From Cupriavidus necator (GTDB lineage Bacteria; Pseudomonadota; Gammaproteobacteria; Burkholderiales; Burkholderiaceae), in the NCBI RefSeq assembly GCF_013141915.1, contig NZ_SROX01000005.1, positions 186,001-250,000 on the forward strand: a DNA stretch of 64,000 bases, given 5' to 3'. Position numbers and translations under genes: made by a program. Below are positions 53,493 through 61,662 of this stretch, one piece after another (position 1 is the stretch's first letter; each line of letters starts with the position of its first letter). The notes under the pieces are model-generated. The model was not told where the DNA came from. It saw only the letters and a program-made list of their open reading frames with translations, and did no database searches.

Positions 53493-54245
53493 ATGGACAT
53501 TCACCCGGGCTTTCGCCGCGTTGCGGTAATCGGTGCTACGGCCCTGTCCACGCTCGCTTCCGCAGCGGGTCCGGATGGGCCATTCCAGCCCACCCAGGTG
53601 TCTGCGTCGCCCGATCGCAACGCCGGCCTGCAAGCCTTTGCCAATATCGAGCGGGTGCTGTTGCATGGCCGCTGCCTGAACTGCCATGTGCCCGATGCCC
53701 CACTGCAGGGCGATGCCAAGGCGCCGCACTATCCCCCAGTGCAGCGCGGCGTTGACGGCAGGGGCGTTGCACCGCTGCAATGCGCCACCTGCCATGGCAC
53801 GCAGAACAGCCCGCTTGTGCATGCGCCCCCCGGGCTGGATACCGACGGCCAGCCGGGATGGCACATGCCACCAGCCAGCATGAAGATGTCCTGGCTTGGA
53901 CTCAATGGCCCTGCGCTGTGCAAGGTGTTCCGCGAGCCAAAGACCAATGGCGGGCGTTCGCTCGCAATGCTCGAGGAACATATGGTCATGGACCATCTCG
54001 TTGCCTGGGGCTGGCAGCCGGGGCCGGGGCGCACTTTGCCGCCGCTGGACAAGCCGTCTTTTGACGAGCAGGTGCGCACATGGATCCGCAATGGCGCGCC
54101 TTGCGATACGCGCGAACCGCTGCGTACTTCGGTCGGACCCACCCGCGCCGCTGCTGACGAGGCATTGGTGAAGCATCTACGCGAGATTGCGCGCTCTGGC
54201 GTCATGACCAAGACGGCGCGGGAAGGCAACGGGAGCCAGCCATGA
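53493..54245 (+). CDS. Dihaem cytochrome c-like protein
   Basis: Periplasmic cytochrome c-like protein of 250 residues. A weak signal peptide (about 1-25) is followed by two covalent haem motifs, CLNCH and CATCH, each on a separate stretch. GGGAGG precedes the ATG at 53493; an earlier ATG at 53457 is possible. The stop overlaps the start of the [2Fe-2S] subunit gene (ATGA), so it is co-translated with the two downstream subunits and probably accepts electrons from them. Not of a family I can name more exactly. Confidence 0.85.
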   Translation: MDIHPGFRRVAVIGATALSTLASAAGPDGPFQPTQVSASPDRNAGLQAFANIERVLLHGRCLNCHVPDAPLQGDAKAPHYPPVQRGVDGRGVAPLQCATCHGTQNSPLVHAPPGLDTDGQPGWHMPPASMKMSWLGLNGPALCKVFREPKTNGGRSLAMLEEHMVMDHLVAWGWQPGPGRTLPPLDKPSFDEQVRTWIRNGAPCDTREPLRTSVGPTRAAADEALVKHLREIARSGVMTKTAREGNGSQP

Positions 54246-54700
54246 TCTCTTTACGCCTCAATGGCAAGACGCAGGAAGTGGATGTGCCTGGCGACATGCC
54301 GGTGCTCTGGGTGCTGCGCGACACCCTGGCGCTGACCGGGACCAAGTTCGGCTGCGGTATCGCGGTGTGCGGGGCATGCACCGTCCATGTCGACGGCCAG
54401 CCGCGTCGCGCATGCATGACACCGGCATCTTCCGTCGCCGGCCGGCAGGTCACCACCATCGAGGCCATTGGCGACGACAAGGTGGGCCGCGCAGTGCAGG
54501 AAGCCTGGATCCGTCACGATGTCGCACAGTGCGGATATTGCCAGAGCGGCCAGATCATGTCCGCGGTGGCGCTCCTCAAGGCCAACCCGCATCCGACGGA
54601 CGCCGACATCGACCGCGCCATGAGCGCCAATCTGTGCCGCTGCGGCACCTACGCGCGCATCCATGCCGCGGTCAAGGACGCGGCAAAGTCTATCGGCTGA
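54242..54700 (+). CDS. iorA: [2Fe-2S] subunit of an IorA-type molybdenum hydroxylase
   Basis: Small iron-sulfur subunit, 152 residues, related to isoquinoline 1-oxidoreductase alpha. The N-terminal plant-type ferredoxin cysteine set is [16 protein letters not shown], and the C-terminal all-helical domain carries [11 protein letters not shown] and [11 protein letters not shown], two cluster motifs characteristic of the xanthine-oxidase family. The start overlaps the cytochrome stop. It relays electrons from the molybdenum subunit to the cytochrome. Confidence 0.92.
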   Translation: MISLRLNGKTQEVDVPGDMPVLWVLRDTLALTGTKFGCGIAVCGACTVHVDGQPRRACMTPASSVAGRQVTTIEAIGDDKVGRAVQEAWIRHDVAQCGYCQSGQIMSAVALLKANPHPTDADIDRAMSANLCRCGTYARIHAAVKDAAKSIG

Positions 54701-54709
54701 GGAGATGCC

Positions 54710-56899
54710 ATGATACGCATGCAGCAGGCCAGTGGCGGCATCGACCGGCGCACATTCCTGAAGCTGAGCTTCGGTTCCGGCTTCGCGCTGTGCGCTTTTC
54801 CGGTGGGTGCGCAGACGGCCGGCGGTGCCTCGCCCACACCGCCCGCGCCCCCGGTCCCGCCCTCGGCCTTTGTCGGTATCGATGCCGATGGCATCGTGAC
54901 GGTCACCATCGGCAAGCTCGAGTTCGGGCAGGGCGTGCAGACGGCATTGCCGATGATCGTGGCAGAAGAGCTTGACGCGGACTGGAGCAAGGTGCGCTGC
55001 CAGCTCGCCCCCGCCGGCGAGGCCTACAAGGATCCGGTCTTTCACATGCAGATGGTTGGCGGCTCGACCAGCATGAAGAACTGCTGGACGCAGTATCGCG
55101 AGGTAGGCGCGCGCATGCGTGCCATGCTGCTTGCCGCAGCCGCGAGGCGCTTCGGTGTCCCGCCTGCGCAGCTGAAGGCCGACTCGGGCGTGGTGACCAC
55201 GCCGGACGGCCGCCGCACCGCTTACGGCGAACTGGCCGCGGCCGCGCTGGCCGAGCCCGTGCCGGCAAGCGTGCAGCTCAAGTCGCCGCAGCAGTTCAGG
55301 CTGATCGGCAAGCCTGTCGACCGACTGGATGCGCGCGACAAGTCCAACGGCAGGCAGCAGTTCGGCATCGACATGATGTTGCCCGGGATGCGCGCCGTGG
55401 TCATGGTGCATCCGCCTGTGTTCGGCGCCCGCGTGGCGCGCGTCGACACGGCGCCCGCAAAAGCGATCGCCGGGGTGGAAGATGTCTATCAGGTACCGCT
55501 GGTCGGCGGCGCCACCGGGCTGGCCATCGTCGCCAGCGGATTCTGGGCGGCGCGGCGGGCACGCGAGGCGTTGCAGGTGGAATGGGATACCACCGGCGTC
55601 GAGAAGGCGGACAGCACCGCGCTACTGGCCCGCTACCGCGAGCTGGCAATGCAGCCCGGCACGCAGGCGAGCACGGCCGACACCGCCGCGCTGGCTGCCG
55701 CGCCGCACCGGATCACCGCCGAATTCACCTTCCCATACCTCGCGCATACGCCGATGGAGCCGCTCAATTGCACCATCGACTTCCGTGGCAACCAGTGCAC
55801 GGTGTGGGCCGGCTCGCAGTTCCAGACCGTTGACCAGGCCAATGTCGCGGCCGTACTTGGCCTGAAGCCCGAACAGGTGACCTTCAACACCATGATGGCC
55901 GGCGGCGGCTTCGGCCGGCGCGCGGTGCCGACTTCGGATTACCTGTTCGAGGCCGCCCAGGTGGCCAAGGCGCGGTACGCAGCGGGCCGCCGCGAGCCGA
56001 TCAAGATGATCTGGATCCGCGAAGACGACGTGCGCGGTGGCTACTACCGCCCGATGCACCTGCACCGCGTGGAAATCGGTCACGACGGCAAGGGCAAGGT
56101 TCTCGCCTGGAAGCACGTCATCGTTGGCCAGTCCATCACCATGGGCACGCCGTTCGAATCCTTCACCGTCAAGAATGGGGTTGACTCGACCATGGTGGAG
56201 GGCGTCGCCGGCAGCCCCTATCCATTCCCGATCGCGCTCCAGGTTCATCACCCCAAGGTCAATGTGCCGGTACTGTGGTGGCGTTCGGTGGGACACACCC
56301 ACACCGCCTTTGTCATGGAGACGCTGGTCGACGAACTGGCCCGCTCGGCCGGCATCGATCCGGTGGCGTATCGCCGCACGCTGCTGCGCGAGCACAAGCG
56401 ACATATCGCGGCGCTGGACCTGGCGGTGGAACGCTCCGGCTACGGCAAGCGTCGCCTGGCGGCCGGCCGCGCCTGGGGCGTGGCGGTACACGAATCGTTC
56501 GACACGGTGGTGGCGTACATCGTCGAGGCTTCGATGCGTGGCAACCAGCCGGTCGTGCATCGCGTCACCGCTGCCGTGCACTGCAATATGCCGATCAATC
56601 CGCGCACCATCGAGGCACAGGTCCAGGGCGGCATGCTGATGGGGCTGGGCACCACGCTACCAGGCGCGCAGATCACGCTGAAGGACGGCGTGGTGCAGCA
56701 AGGCAACTGGAATGATTACCGGCTGGCCACGCATGCGGACATGCCCGCCCAGGTTGCCGTGTACATCGTGCCCTCGGCCGACCCGCCGACCGGCATCGGC
56801 GAAACCGCGGTGCCGCCGATTGCGCCCGCACTGGCCAACGCCGTTGCGGCCCTGACAGGCAAGCGGTATCGCAGCCTGCCGTTCGGCGACGTGACATGA
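54710..56899 (+). CDS. iorB: Molybdopterin-binding subunit of an IorB-type aldehyde oxidase/hydroxylase
   Basis: Catalytic subunit of 729 residues, resembling isoquinoline 1-oxidoreductase beta. A twin-arginine signal is present (DRRTFLKLSFGSGFALCAF), placing the complex in the periplasm. Family blocks include IGKLEFGQGVQTALPMIVAEELD, TMMAGGGFGRRAVPT and GIGETAVPPIAPALANAV, the last containing the glutamate expected at the active site. It starts 9 bp after iorA. The substrate is uncertain: the family hydroxylates N-heterocycles or oxidises aldehydes, and the gene pair name does not fix this. Confidence 0.9.
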   Translation: MIRMQQASGGIDRRTFLKLSFGSGFALCAFPVGAQTAGGASPTPPAPPVPPSAFVGIDADGIVTVTIGKLEFGQGVQTALPMIVAEELDADWSKVRCQLAPAGEAYKDPVFHMQMVGGSTSMKNCWTQYREVGARMRAMLLAAAARRFGVPPAQLKADSGVVTTPDGRRTAYGELAAAALAEPVPASVQLKSPQQFRLIGKPVDRLDARDKSNGRQQFGIDMMLPGMRAVVMVHPPVFGARVARVDTAPAKAIAGVEDVYQVPLVGGATGLAIVASGFWAARRAREALQVEWDTTGVEKADSTALLARYRELAMQPGTQASTADTAALAAAPHRITAEFTFPYLAHTPMEPLNCTIDFRGNQCTVWAGSQFQTVDQANVAAVLGLKPEQVTFNTMMAGGGFGRRAVPTSDYLFEAAQVAKARYAAGRREPIKMIWIREDDVRGGYYRPMHLHRVEIGHDGKGKVLAWKHVIVGQSITMGTPFESFTVKNGVDSTMVEGVAGSPYPFPIALQVHHPKVNVPVLWWRSVGHTHTAFVMETLVDELARSAGIDPVAYRRTLLREHKRHIAALDLAVERSGYGKRRLAAGRAWGVAVHESFDTVVAYIVEASMRGNQPVVHRVTAAVHCNMPINPRTIEAQVQGGMLMGLGTTLPGAQITLKDGVVQQGNWNDYRLATHADMPAQVAVYIVPSADPPTGIGETAVPPIAPALANAVAALTGKRYRSLPFGDVT

Positions 56900-56915
56900 T
56901 CGAAACGCCTGCGCG

Positions 56916-56955
56916 GTCAGGGACACGTGGGCGGGAGCGTCCCGACGTCCCTGAC
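56916..56955 (+). other. Nested inverted repeat after iorB
   Basis: Outer arms GTCAGGGAC (56916-56924) and GTCCCTGAC (56947-56955) are perfect. Inside is CGGGA-GCG-TCCCG (56932-56944). No T-tract follows, so it is a weak terminator or a convergent-gene hairpin between iorB and tetR. Confidence 0.5.
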
Positions 56956-57006
56956 AGCGTGCGCGTGAACGCGCGCCGGCGGCGGCCGGAAAATGCCAGC
57001 TCGCCA

Positions 57007-57654
57007 TCAAGCCGAAACGACCATCCCATCCACCATGGCTTCGCACAGCTGCATCAGCTTTTTCGTGTCGAGCGTCTTGGTCTTTGCGGTCGCGTTGATG
57101 GAATAGACCTGCGCGATGCCGCGCAGGCTGGCGACGATGAAAGTGGCCAGGCTGTCCAGATCCTCTTCGATGAAGCGGGTCCCCTGGGCCTGTTCGTCCT
57201 CCAGGCACTCGCGCACGAAAGCGACGGTGGCATCGTTCATGCGCGCGACGTCCGCCGCGAATTCCCGATCCTGGAAGATGGCCTCCGACAATAGCGCCGA
57301 GAACACCTGCGTGTTGGAGTCCGACTTGCCGAGGCTGCCGAGCTGGGTACGGATGAAGCTGCGCAGGCGCGCGAGGCCAACCGTGTGCCCTTCCGCCTGG
57401 TGGAAACGCCTGGCGAACTGGCTGCGTAATTCGGACAGCACGGCCAGTTGCAGCGCCTGCTTGTTGCCGTACAGGTGGACCACCAGCCCTTTGCTGACGC
57501 CGGCAGTCTCGGCTACCTCGGCAATGGTCATGCCGCCAATGCCCTTGGCACGCATGACCGTCATGGCGGCCTTGATCAACGCACCCTCCGACGTGGCGCG
57601 CCGCTCCTCCTGGGTGCGTCGGGTTTGGGCGGGGCGGGCGGCTGTGGTGGTCAT
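57007..57654 (-). CDS. TetR-family transcriptional regulator
   Basis: A 215-residue TetR protein. The N-terminal HTH (about 22-68) is GALIKAAMTVMRAKGIGGMTIAEVAETAGVSKGLVVHLYGNKQAL, a typical pattern. The C-terminal domain binds an unknown ligand, likely an acyl-CoA in view of the operon. It lies 12 bp after the CoA-transferase-family gene and is co-transcribed with it, divergent from the DUF35-to-SDR genes. The operator at 58893-58914 is the probable target. Confidence 0.92.
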   Translation of the reverse strand: MTTTAARPAQTRRTQEERRATSEGALIKAAMTVMRAKGIGGMTIAEVAETAGVSKGLVVHLYGNKQALQLAVLSELRSQFARRFHQAEGHTVGLARLRSFIRTQLGSLGKSDSNTQVFSALLSEAIFQDREFAADVARMNDATVAFVRECLEDEQAQGTRFIEEDLDSLATFIVASLRGIAQVYSINATAKTKTLDTKKLMQLCEAMVDGMVVSA

Positions 57655-57666
57655 GTTCGGGCAAAT

Positions 57667-58800
57667 TCAGGCGTGTTGTGAAGACAGCAATTCTTCCAGA
57701 TTATCGGACGTGAAATCCAGGGCGCCGAGAATTTCGCGCGTGTGCGTACCAGCGGGGGCGATGTCCCGCATGGCCGGGGGCGTGGCCGAAAACCGCGGCG
57801 CGGGACTGGCCTGCAGCACGCCACCACGCTCGACATAACTCTGGCGAGAGGCCAGGTGTGGGTGGCGCGCGGCCTGGTCCGGCGCCAGCACGGGTGCCCA
57901 GCAGGCATCGCTGCCTTCCAGGCAAGCCTCCCATTCGGCGCGTGTGCGCGAGCTTATCCGTGCAGCCATGGCCTGCCTGAGCTCGGGCCACAGGTCGGGG
58001 TCGTTCTGGCCGCGGACAAAGCGCACATCGCCGCTCAGTCCGAGGCGCGCCAGCAGTTCTGCATAGAACTTGGGTTCCAGCGGCGCGAAGTTGATCCAGC
58101 CGCCGTCCTTGCACTGGAAGCTCTGCGCCGCCCAGTGCGAAGCGTCAAACGCCTGGGTGCCCCGCGCGAAACTGCCGCCGCGCCGCTGGATGGCGCCGAG
58201 CATCAGGTTCAGCATGTGGGCCGCGCCATCGACGATGGCGGCATCGACCACCTGTCCTTGCCCCGTGCTGCGCGCATGTTGCAGGGCGGCCAGTAGTCCC
58301 ACCGCCAGGTAAAGCGCGCCGCCGGCCACATCGCCCAGCACGGTGGACGGCGCCATCGGCGGCTGATCGGGCGGGCTCGCAAACCAGAGCGCGCCGCTGA
58401 GGGCGGTGTAGTTGCTGTCGTGCCCGGCGCGCGGTGCCCAGGGCCCGTCCTGGCCCCAGCCCGTCATGCGCCCGTACACCAGCGCGGGCCGGCGCTGCAG
58501 GCACACCTCCGGACCCAGGCCCAGGCGCTCCATCACGCCCGGGCGCATGCCCTCGATCAGCAGGTCGGCGCCCTCGCACAGGCGCAGCACGGCCTCGACG
58601 GCGACGGGATGCTTGAGATTCAGCACCACTGACTGCTTGCCGCGGCTGGTGATGGCATGGGGCCGTTCCGGCGCCGCCAGGCGCTCCGGCGGCTCGACGG
58701 CGATGACGGTCGCGCCCAGGTCGGCCAGCAGCATGCCGCAGAACGGGCCGGGCCCGATGCCGCTGATTTCGATCACTTTGACGCCTGCGAGTGGGCCCAT
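57667..58800 (-). CDS. Alpha-methylacyl-CoA racemase-like protein (CaiB/BaiF family)
   Basis: A 377-residue class III CoA-transferase-fold protein nearest to alpha-methylacyl-CoA racemases: MGPLAGVKVIEISGIGPGPFCGMLLADLGA, YGRMTGWGQDGPWAPRAGHDSNYTALSGALW with the conserved His, and GQGQVVDAAIVDGAAHML with the conserved Asp, equivalent to the catalytic pair. AGGAG precedes the ATG at 58800. It inverts 2-methyl stereocentres so the following dehydrogenase can act, or it transfers CoA. The racemase reading fits the neighbours. Confidence 0.85.
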   Translation of the reverse strand: MGPLAGVKVIEISGIGPGPFCGMLLADLGATVIAVEPPERLAAPERPHAITSRGKQSVVLNLKHPVAVEAVLRLCEGADLLIEGMRPGVMERLGLGPEVCLQRRPALVYGRMTGWGQDGPWAPRAGHDSNYTALSGALWFASPPDQPPMAPSTVLGDVAGGALYLAVGLLAALQHARSTGQGQVVDAAIVDGAAHMLNLMLGAIQRRGGSFARGTQAFDASHWAAQSFQCKDGGWINFAPLEPKFYAELLARLGLSGDVRFVRGQNDPDLWPELRQAMAARISSRTRAEWEACLEGSDACWAPVLAPDQAARHPHLASRQSYVERGGVLQASPAPRFSATPPAMRDIAPAGTHTREILGALDFTSDNLEELLSSQHA

Positions 58801-58892
58801 GGTGTGCGCTCCTTGTTGGACAGGGATGGGGTGGGGCAAGCCAGGACATAGGTGTCCGACTGCGTGAAAACCCTATTTGATAAATCATACAA

Positions 58893-58914
58893 ACTTACCG
58901 ACCATATGGTAAGT
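58893..58914. promoter_or_regulatory. TetR operator in the divergent promoter
   Basis: ACTTACC (58893-58899), 8-bp spacer, GGTAAGT (58908-58914), with an inner perfect palindrome ACCATATGGT (58901-58910). A minus-strand promoter TTACCA-17-TATGAT (complement of 58884-58912) overlaps it. The site sits between the starts at 58800 (minus) and 58932 (plus), which is usual for local TetR control. Confidence 0.78.
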
Positions 58915-58931
58915 AAGTTGAGGAAAAAAAC

Positions 58932-59342
58932 ATGACGACAGACGAGACAACCCCACGAATCGACAAGCCCGGGCTCTGTGGCTGGAGCGCCCATCACACC
59001 CCTTTTCTCAAGGGCATTCGCTGCACCGCATGCAATGAAGTGGCATTTCCACCCCAGCACTTCGGCTGCGAGCGCTGCGGCAGCGGCGCACTGGCCGATA
59101 TCGAACTGGCCGCCGAGGGCGTGGTGCTGGGCAGCAGCCAGGTCCACATCCATGCCCAGCCGGAGCCGGCCGTGCCGTTCACGGTGGCAGAGGTGCGGCT
59201 CGATGCCGGCCCGGTGGTGCGCGCCCTGCTCGACGTGGGGCACGAGCCGGGCGACTGGCATGGCCGGCGCGTCCATGGCGTGCTGCGTCAGCGCGGCCCG
59301 GACCCGGCGGTGCTGGAATTCCGCTTCGGGGTAACGGCATGA
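58932..59342 (+). CDS. DUF35 OB-fold zinc-ribbon protein (partner of a thiolase-fold enzyme)
   Basis: A 136-residue acyl-CoA-associated OB-fold protein. The N-terminal rubredoxin-like zinc ribbon has C31-x2-C34 and C46-x2-C49 (CTAC, CERC). The rest is the OB fold. DUF35 proteins form complexes with thiolase-fold partners. In the steroid degradation enzyme Ltp2-ChsH2, the DUF35 domain is needed by a retro-aldolase. The stop overlaps the next gene (ATGA), so the two are coupled. Confidence 0.9.
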   Translation: MTTDETTPRIDKPGLCGWSAHHTPFLKGIRCTACNEVAFPPQHFGCERCGSGALADIELAAEGVVLGSSQVHIHAQPEPAVPFTVAEVRLDAGPVVRALLDVGHEPGDWHGRRVHGVLRQRGPDPAVLEFRFGVTA

Positions 59343-60484
59343 AGCAAACACTAAAGGACCTGCGGCCGGTCTACGTGGTCGGCATTGGCTGGCACCGTTA
59401 CCAGGACCCATCGGATACGCCGTACGTGACCCTGGGCCTGACCGCCGCGCGCCAGGCACTGGCGGATGCGGGCGTGCCCATCGGCGGCGTGGACACCGCT
59501 TATGTTGCGCGGGCGCTGCTGGGCATGGCCTGCGGGCGTCCCATCCTGCGCCACCTGGGGGCGACGGGCATGCCCATCGCCCATGTCGAGAACGCGTCGG
59601 CCTCCGGCTCCACGGCATTCCGCCATGCCTGCATCGAAGTGGCCAGCGGCCTGGCCGATACCGCGCTGGTGCTGGGCGTGGACAAGCGCGCGCCGGTAGT
59701 GCGCGCCGAAACCCAGGCTGGCATCGAGCAACTGGCCAGTGAATACATCGCGCCGTTCACGCACTTCGCGCTGCTGGCGGACCGGTATGTGCATCGCTGC
59801 GGCGCCGACATGCGCGACATCGCGCTGGCCGCGGTGAAGAACCACAACAACGGCGCGCTCAACCCGAACGCCCAGCGCCAGAAGCCCCGCACGCTGGACG
59901 AAGTGCTCGGCGGACGCAAGGTGTCGGGCGAGCTCACGGTGCTGCAATGCACGCCGGTCGGCGAAGGCGCGGCGGCCGTGGTGCTGATGTCCGAAGACGC
60001 GATCCGGGCGCACGGCATCGACCCCGGCCGCGCGGTGCGGGTGCTGTCGTCCGCCGCCCAAAGCCAGGCCGTGTACCAGGACGCCACGGCGTTCGATGAA
60101 CTGCTCACGCAGGCCACCTGCCTGCAGGCGCTGCAGGAGGCCGGCGTCGCTCCCGCGGCGCTGGACGTGGTCGAGCTGCACGATGCCTTTGCCATCGAAG
60201 AGGTGCTGTACCTCGAGGCCATGGGCCTGTGCAAGCCGGGCCACGCTATCCCCGCCCTGAAGGCGGGCGAATTCCACATCGGCGGCAAGGTGGCGGTGAG
60301 CCCATCCGGCGGGCTGATTGCGATGGGGCACCCGATCGGCCCGACAGGCGTGGGCCAGATCGCCGAGATCACGTTGCAGCTGCGCGGCGAGGCGGGGCCG
60401 CGGCAGCAGCCCGGAGCGCGCACGGGGCTGGCGCACATGGTGGGCGTAGGCGCCGTCTGCTACGCGCACGTGCTGGGCATCTGA
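59339..60484 (+). CDS. Thiolase-superfamily protein lacking the nucleophilic cysteine
   Basis: An SCP2/lipid-transfer-protein-type thiolase-fold enzyme of 381 residues. In thiolases the segment VEN(A/N)C(A/S)(S/T)GS holds the nucleophile. Here residues 83-91 read VENASASGS, so the Cys is Ser87 (codon TCG at 59597-59599). The thiolase histidines remain: H281 in VELHDAF and H331 in AMGHPIGPTG. C374 in GVGAVCYAH is near the C-terminus. With the overlapping DUF35 gene, this looks less like a normal thiolase and more like an aldolase or other repurposed enzyme of the Ltp2 type. A serine variant could still act as a CoA-dependent decarboxylase or non-catalytic partner. Its precise reaction is unproven. 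Confidence 0.85.
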   Translation: MKQTLKDLRPVYVVGIGWHRYQDPSDTPYVTLGLTAARQALADAGVPIGGVDTAYVARALLGMACGRPILRHLGATGMPIAHVENASASGSTAFRHACIEVASGLADTALVLGVDKRAPVVRAETQAGIEQLASEYIAPFTHFALLADRYVHRCGADMRDIALAAVKNHNNGALNPNAQRQKPRTLDEVLGGRKVSGELTVLQCTPVGEGAAAVVLMSEDAIRAHGIDPGRAVRVLSSAAQSQAVYQDATAFDELLTQATCLQALQEAGVAPAALDVVELHDAFAIEEVLYLEAMGLCKPGHAIPALKAGEFHIGGKVAVSPSGGLIAMGHPIGPTGVGQIAEITLQLRGEAGPRQQPGARTGLAHMVGVGAVCYAHVLGI

Positions 60485-60513
60485 ACCAAGAACCCTATCC
60501 AGGAGACACAGAC

Positions 60514-61659
60514 ATGATCGACTACATGGTCGAATTCGACGAGGACACGCGTGCCATCGTGGACCTTACCCGCAAGCTGGTGCACAAGCACCAGATGCCG
60601 CTGGAGGCCCGCAAGCTGCAGGGCGGCGAGATCACCCCGCAGGACCTGCTGCCGGGCACCCGGGCCGCAAAAGAGGTGGGGTTGTGGGGCCTGACGCTGC
60701 CCGAGGCGCTGGGCGGCGCGAAGCTGACGGTGACGCAGCAACTGGCCGTCATCGAGGAGAACTTCCAGTGCCTGGTGCCGCTGCGCTTCGGCGGACAGGT
60801 GCCGCCGTTTCTCTTCAACGCCACGGGCGCGCAGAAGGCGCGCTACCTCGATCCCTGCCTGGAGGACCGGCTGCGCTACGCGTTTGCGCAGACCGAGCCT
60901 TCGGGCGGCGCCGATCCTGGCAATGCGATCCAGACCAAGGCCGTCAAGCGCGGCGACAAGTGGGTGATCAACGGCACCAAGGTCTTTATCTCCAGCGTCG
61001 GTCCGGCCGAGGTGATCTTCGTCGTGGCCGTGACCGACCAGGCAAAGCGCCAGCACGGCGGCATCTCCATGTTCGCGGTGGACAAGGCCAACCCGGGCCT
61101 GAAGGTGTCGCGCGACATCCAGACGCTGGACGGCATGATCACCAACGAGCTGATCTTCGACAACTGCGAAGTGCCGGAGGATGCGTTGATCGGCGCCAGC
61201 GGCGAAGGCTTTCGCAATGCCCAGATCATCCTCTCGCAGGCGCGCTTCGGCGTGGGCGCGCGCGCCATGGGCATCGCCATGCGCACCTTGGCGATGATGA
61301 CCGACTACGCGAATCAACGCGTGGCCTTCGGTTCCACCCTGTCGCAGAAGCAGGCGGTCCAGGCCATGGTTGTGGATTCCTGGATCGACATCAACCAGTG
61401 CCGCCTGATGATGTATGCCGCCGCCCGCAAGGCCGATGCCGGCCACGACACGCGTGTAGAGGCCAGCCTGATCAAGATGCAGGCCACCGAGGTGGTCGGG
61501 CGCGTACTTGACCGCGGCGTGCAGATCTTCGGCGCGGCCGGGGTCTCGCTGGACAACCCCATCGCGCACTGGTACCGCTCGCAGCGCCCCGCCCGCATCT
61601 ATGAAGGCCCGAGCGAGGTGCACAAGTACCACGTGCTGGCCCGCCACCTGTTCCGCTGA
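60514..61659 (+). CDS. Acyl-CoA dehydrogenase
   Basis: A 381-residue FAD enzyme. It contains AQTEPSGGADPGNAIQTKA (FAD-binding motif, slightly unusual in GGADP) and the C-terminal RVLDRGVQIFGAAGVSLDNPIAHWYRSQRPARIYEGPSEVHKYHVLARH family signature. AGGAG lies eight bases before the ATG at 60514. It follows the thiolase-fold gene by 29 bp. It would introduce the alpha,beta double bond into the acyl-CoA of this pathway. Confidence 0.92.
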   Translation: MIDYMVEFDEDTRAIVDLTRKLVHKHQMPLEARKLQGGEITPQDLLPGTRAAKEVGLWGLTLPEALGGAKLTVTQQLAVIEENFQCLVPLRFGGQVPPFLFNATGAQKARYLDPCLEDRLRYAFAQTEPSGGADPGNAIQTKAVKRGDKWVINGTKVFISSVGPAEVIFVVAVTDQAKRQHGGISMFAVDKANPGLKVSRDIQTLDGMITNELIFDNCEVPEDALIGASGEGFRNAQIILSQARFGVGARAMGIAMRTLAMMTDYANQRVAFGSTLSQKQAVQAMVVDSWIDINQCRLMMYAAARKADAGHDTRVEASLIKMQATEVVGRVLDRGVQIFGAAGVSLDNPIAHWYRSQRPARIYEGPSEVHKYHVLARHLFR

Positions 61660-61662
61660 TCG

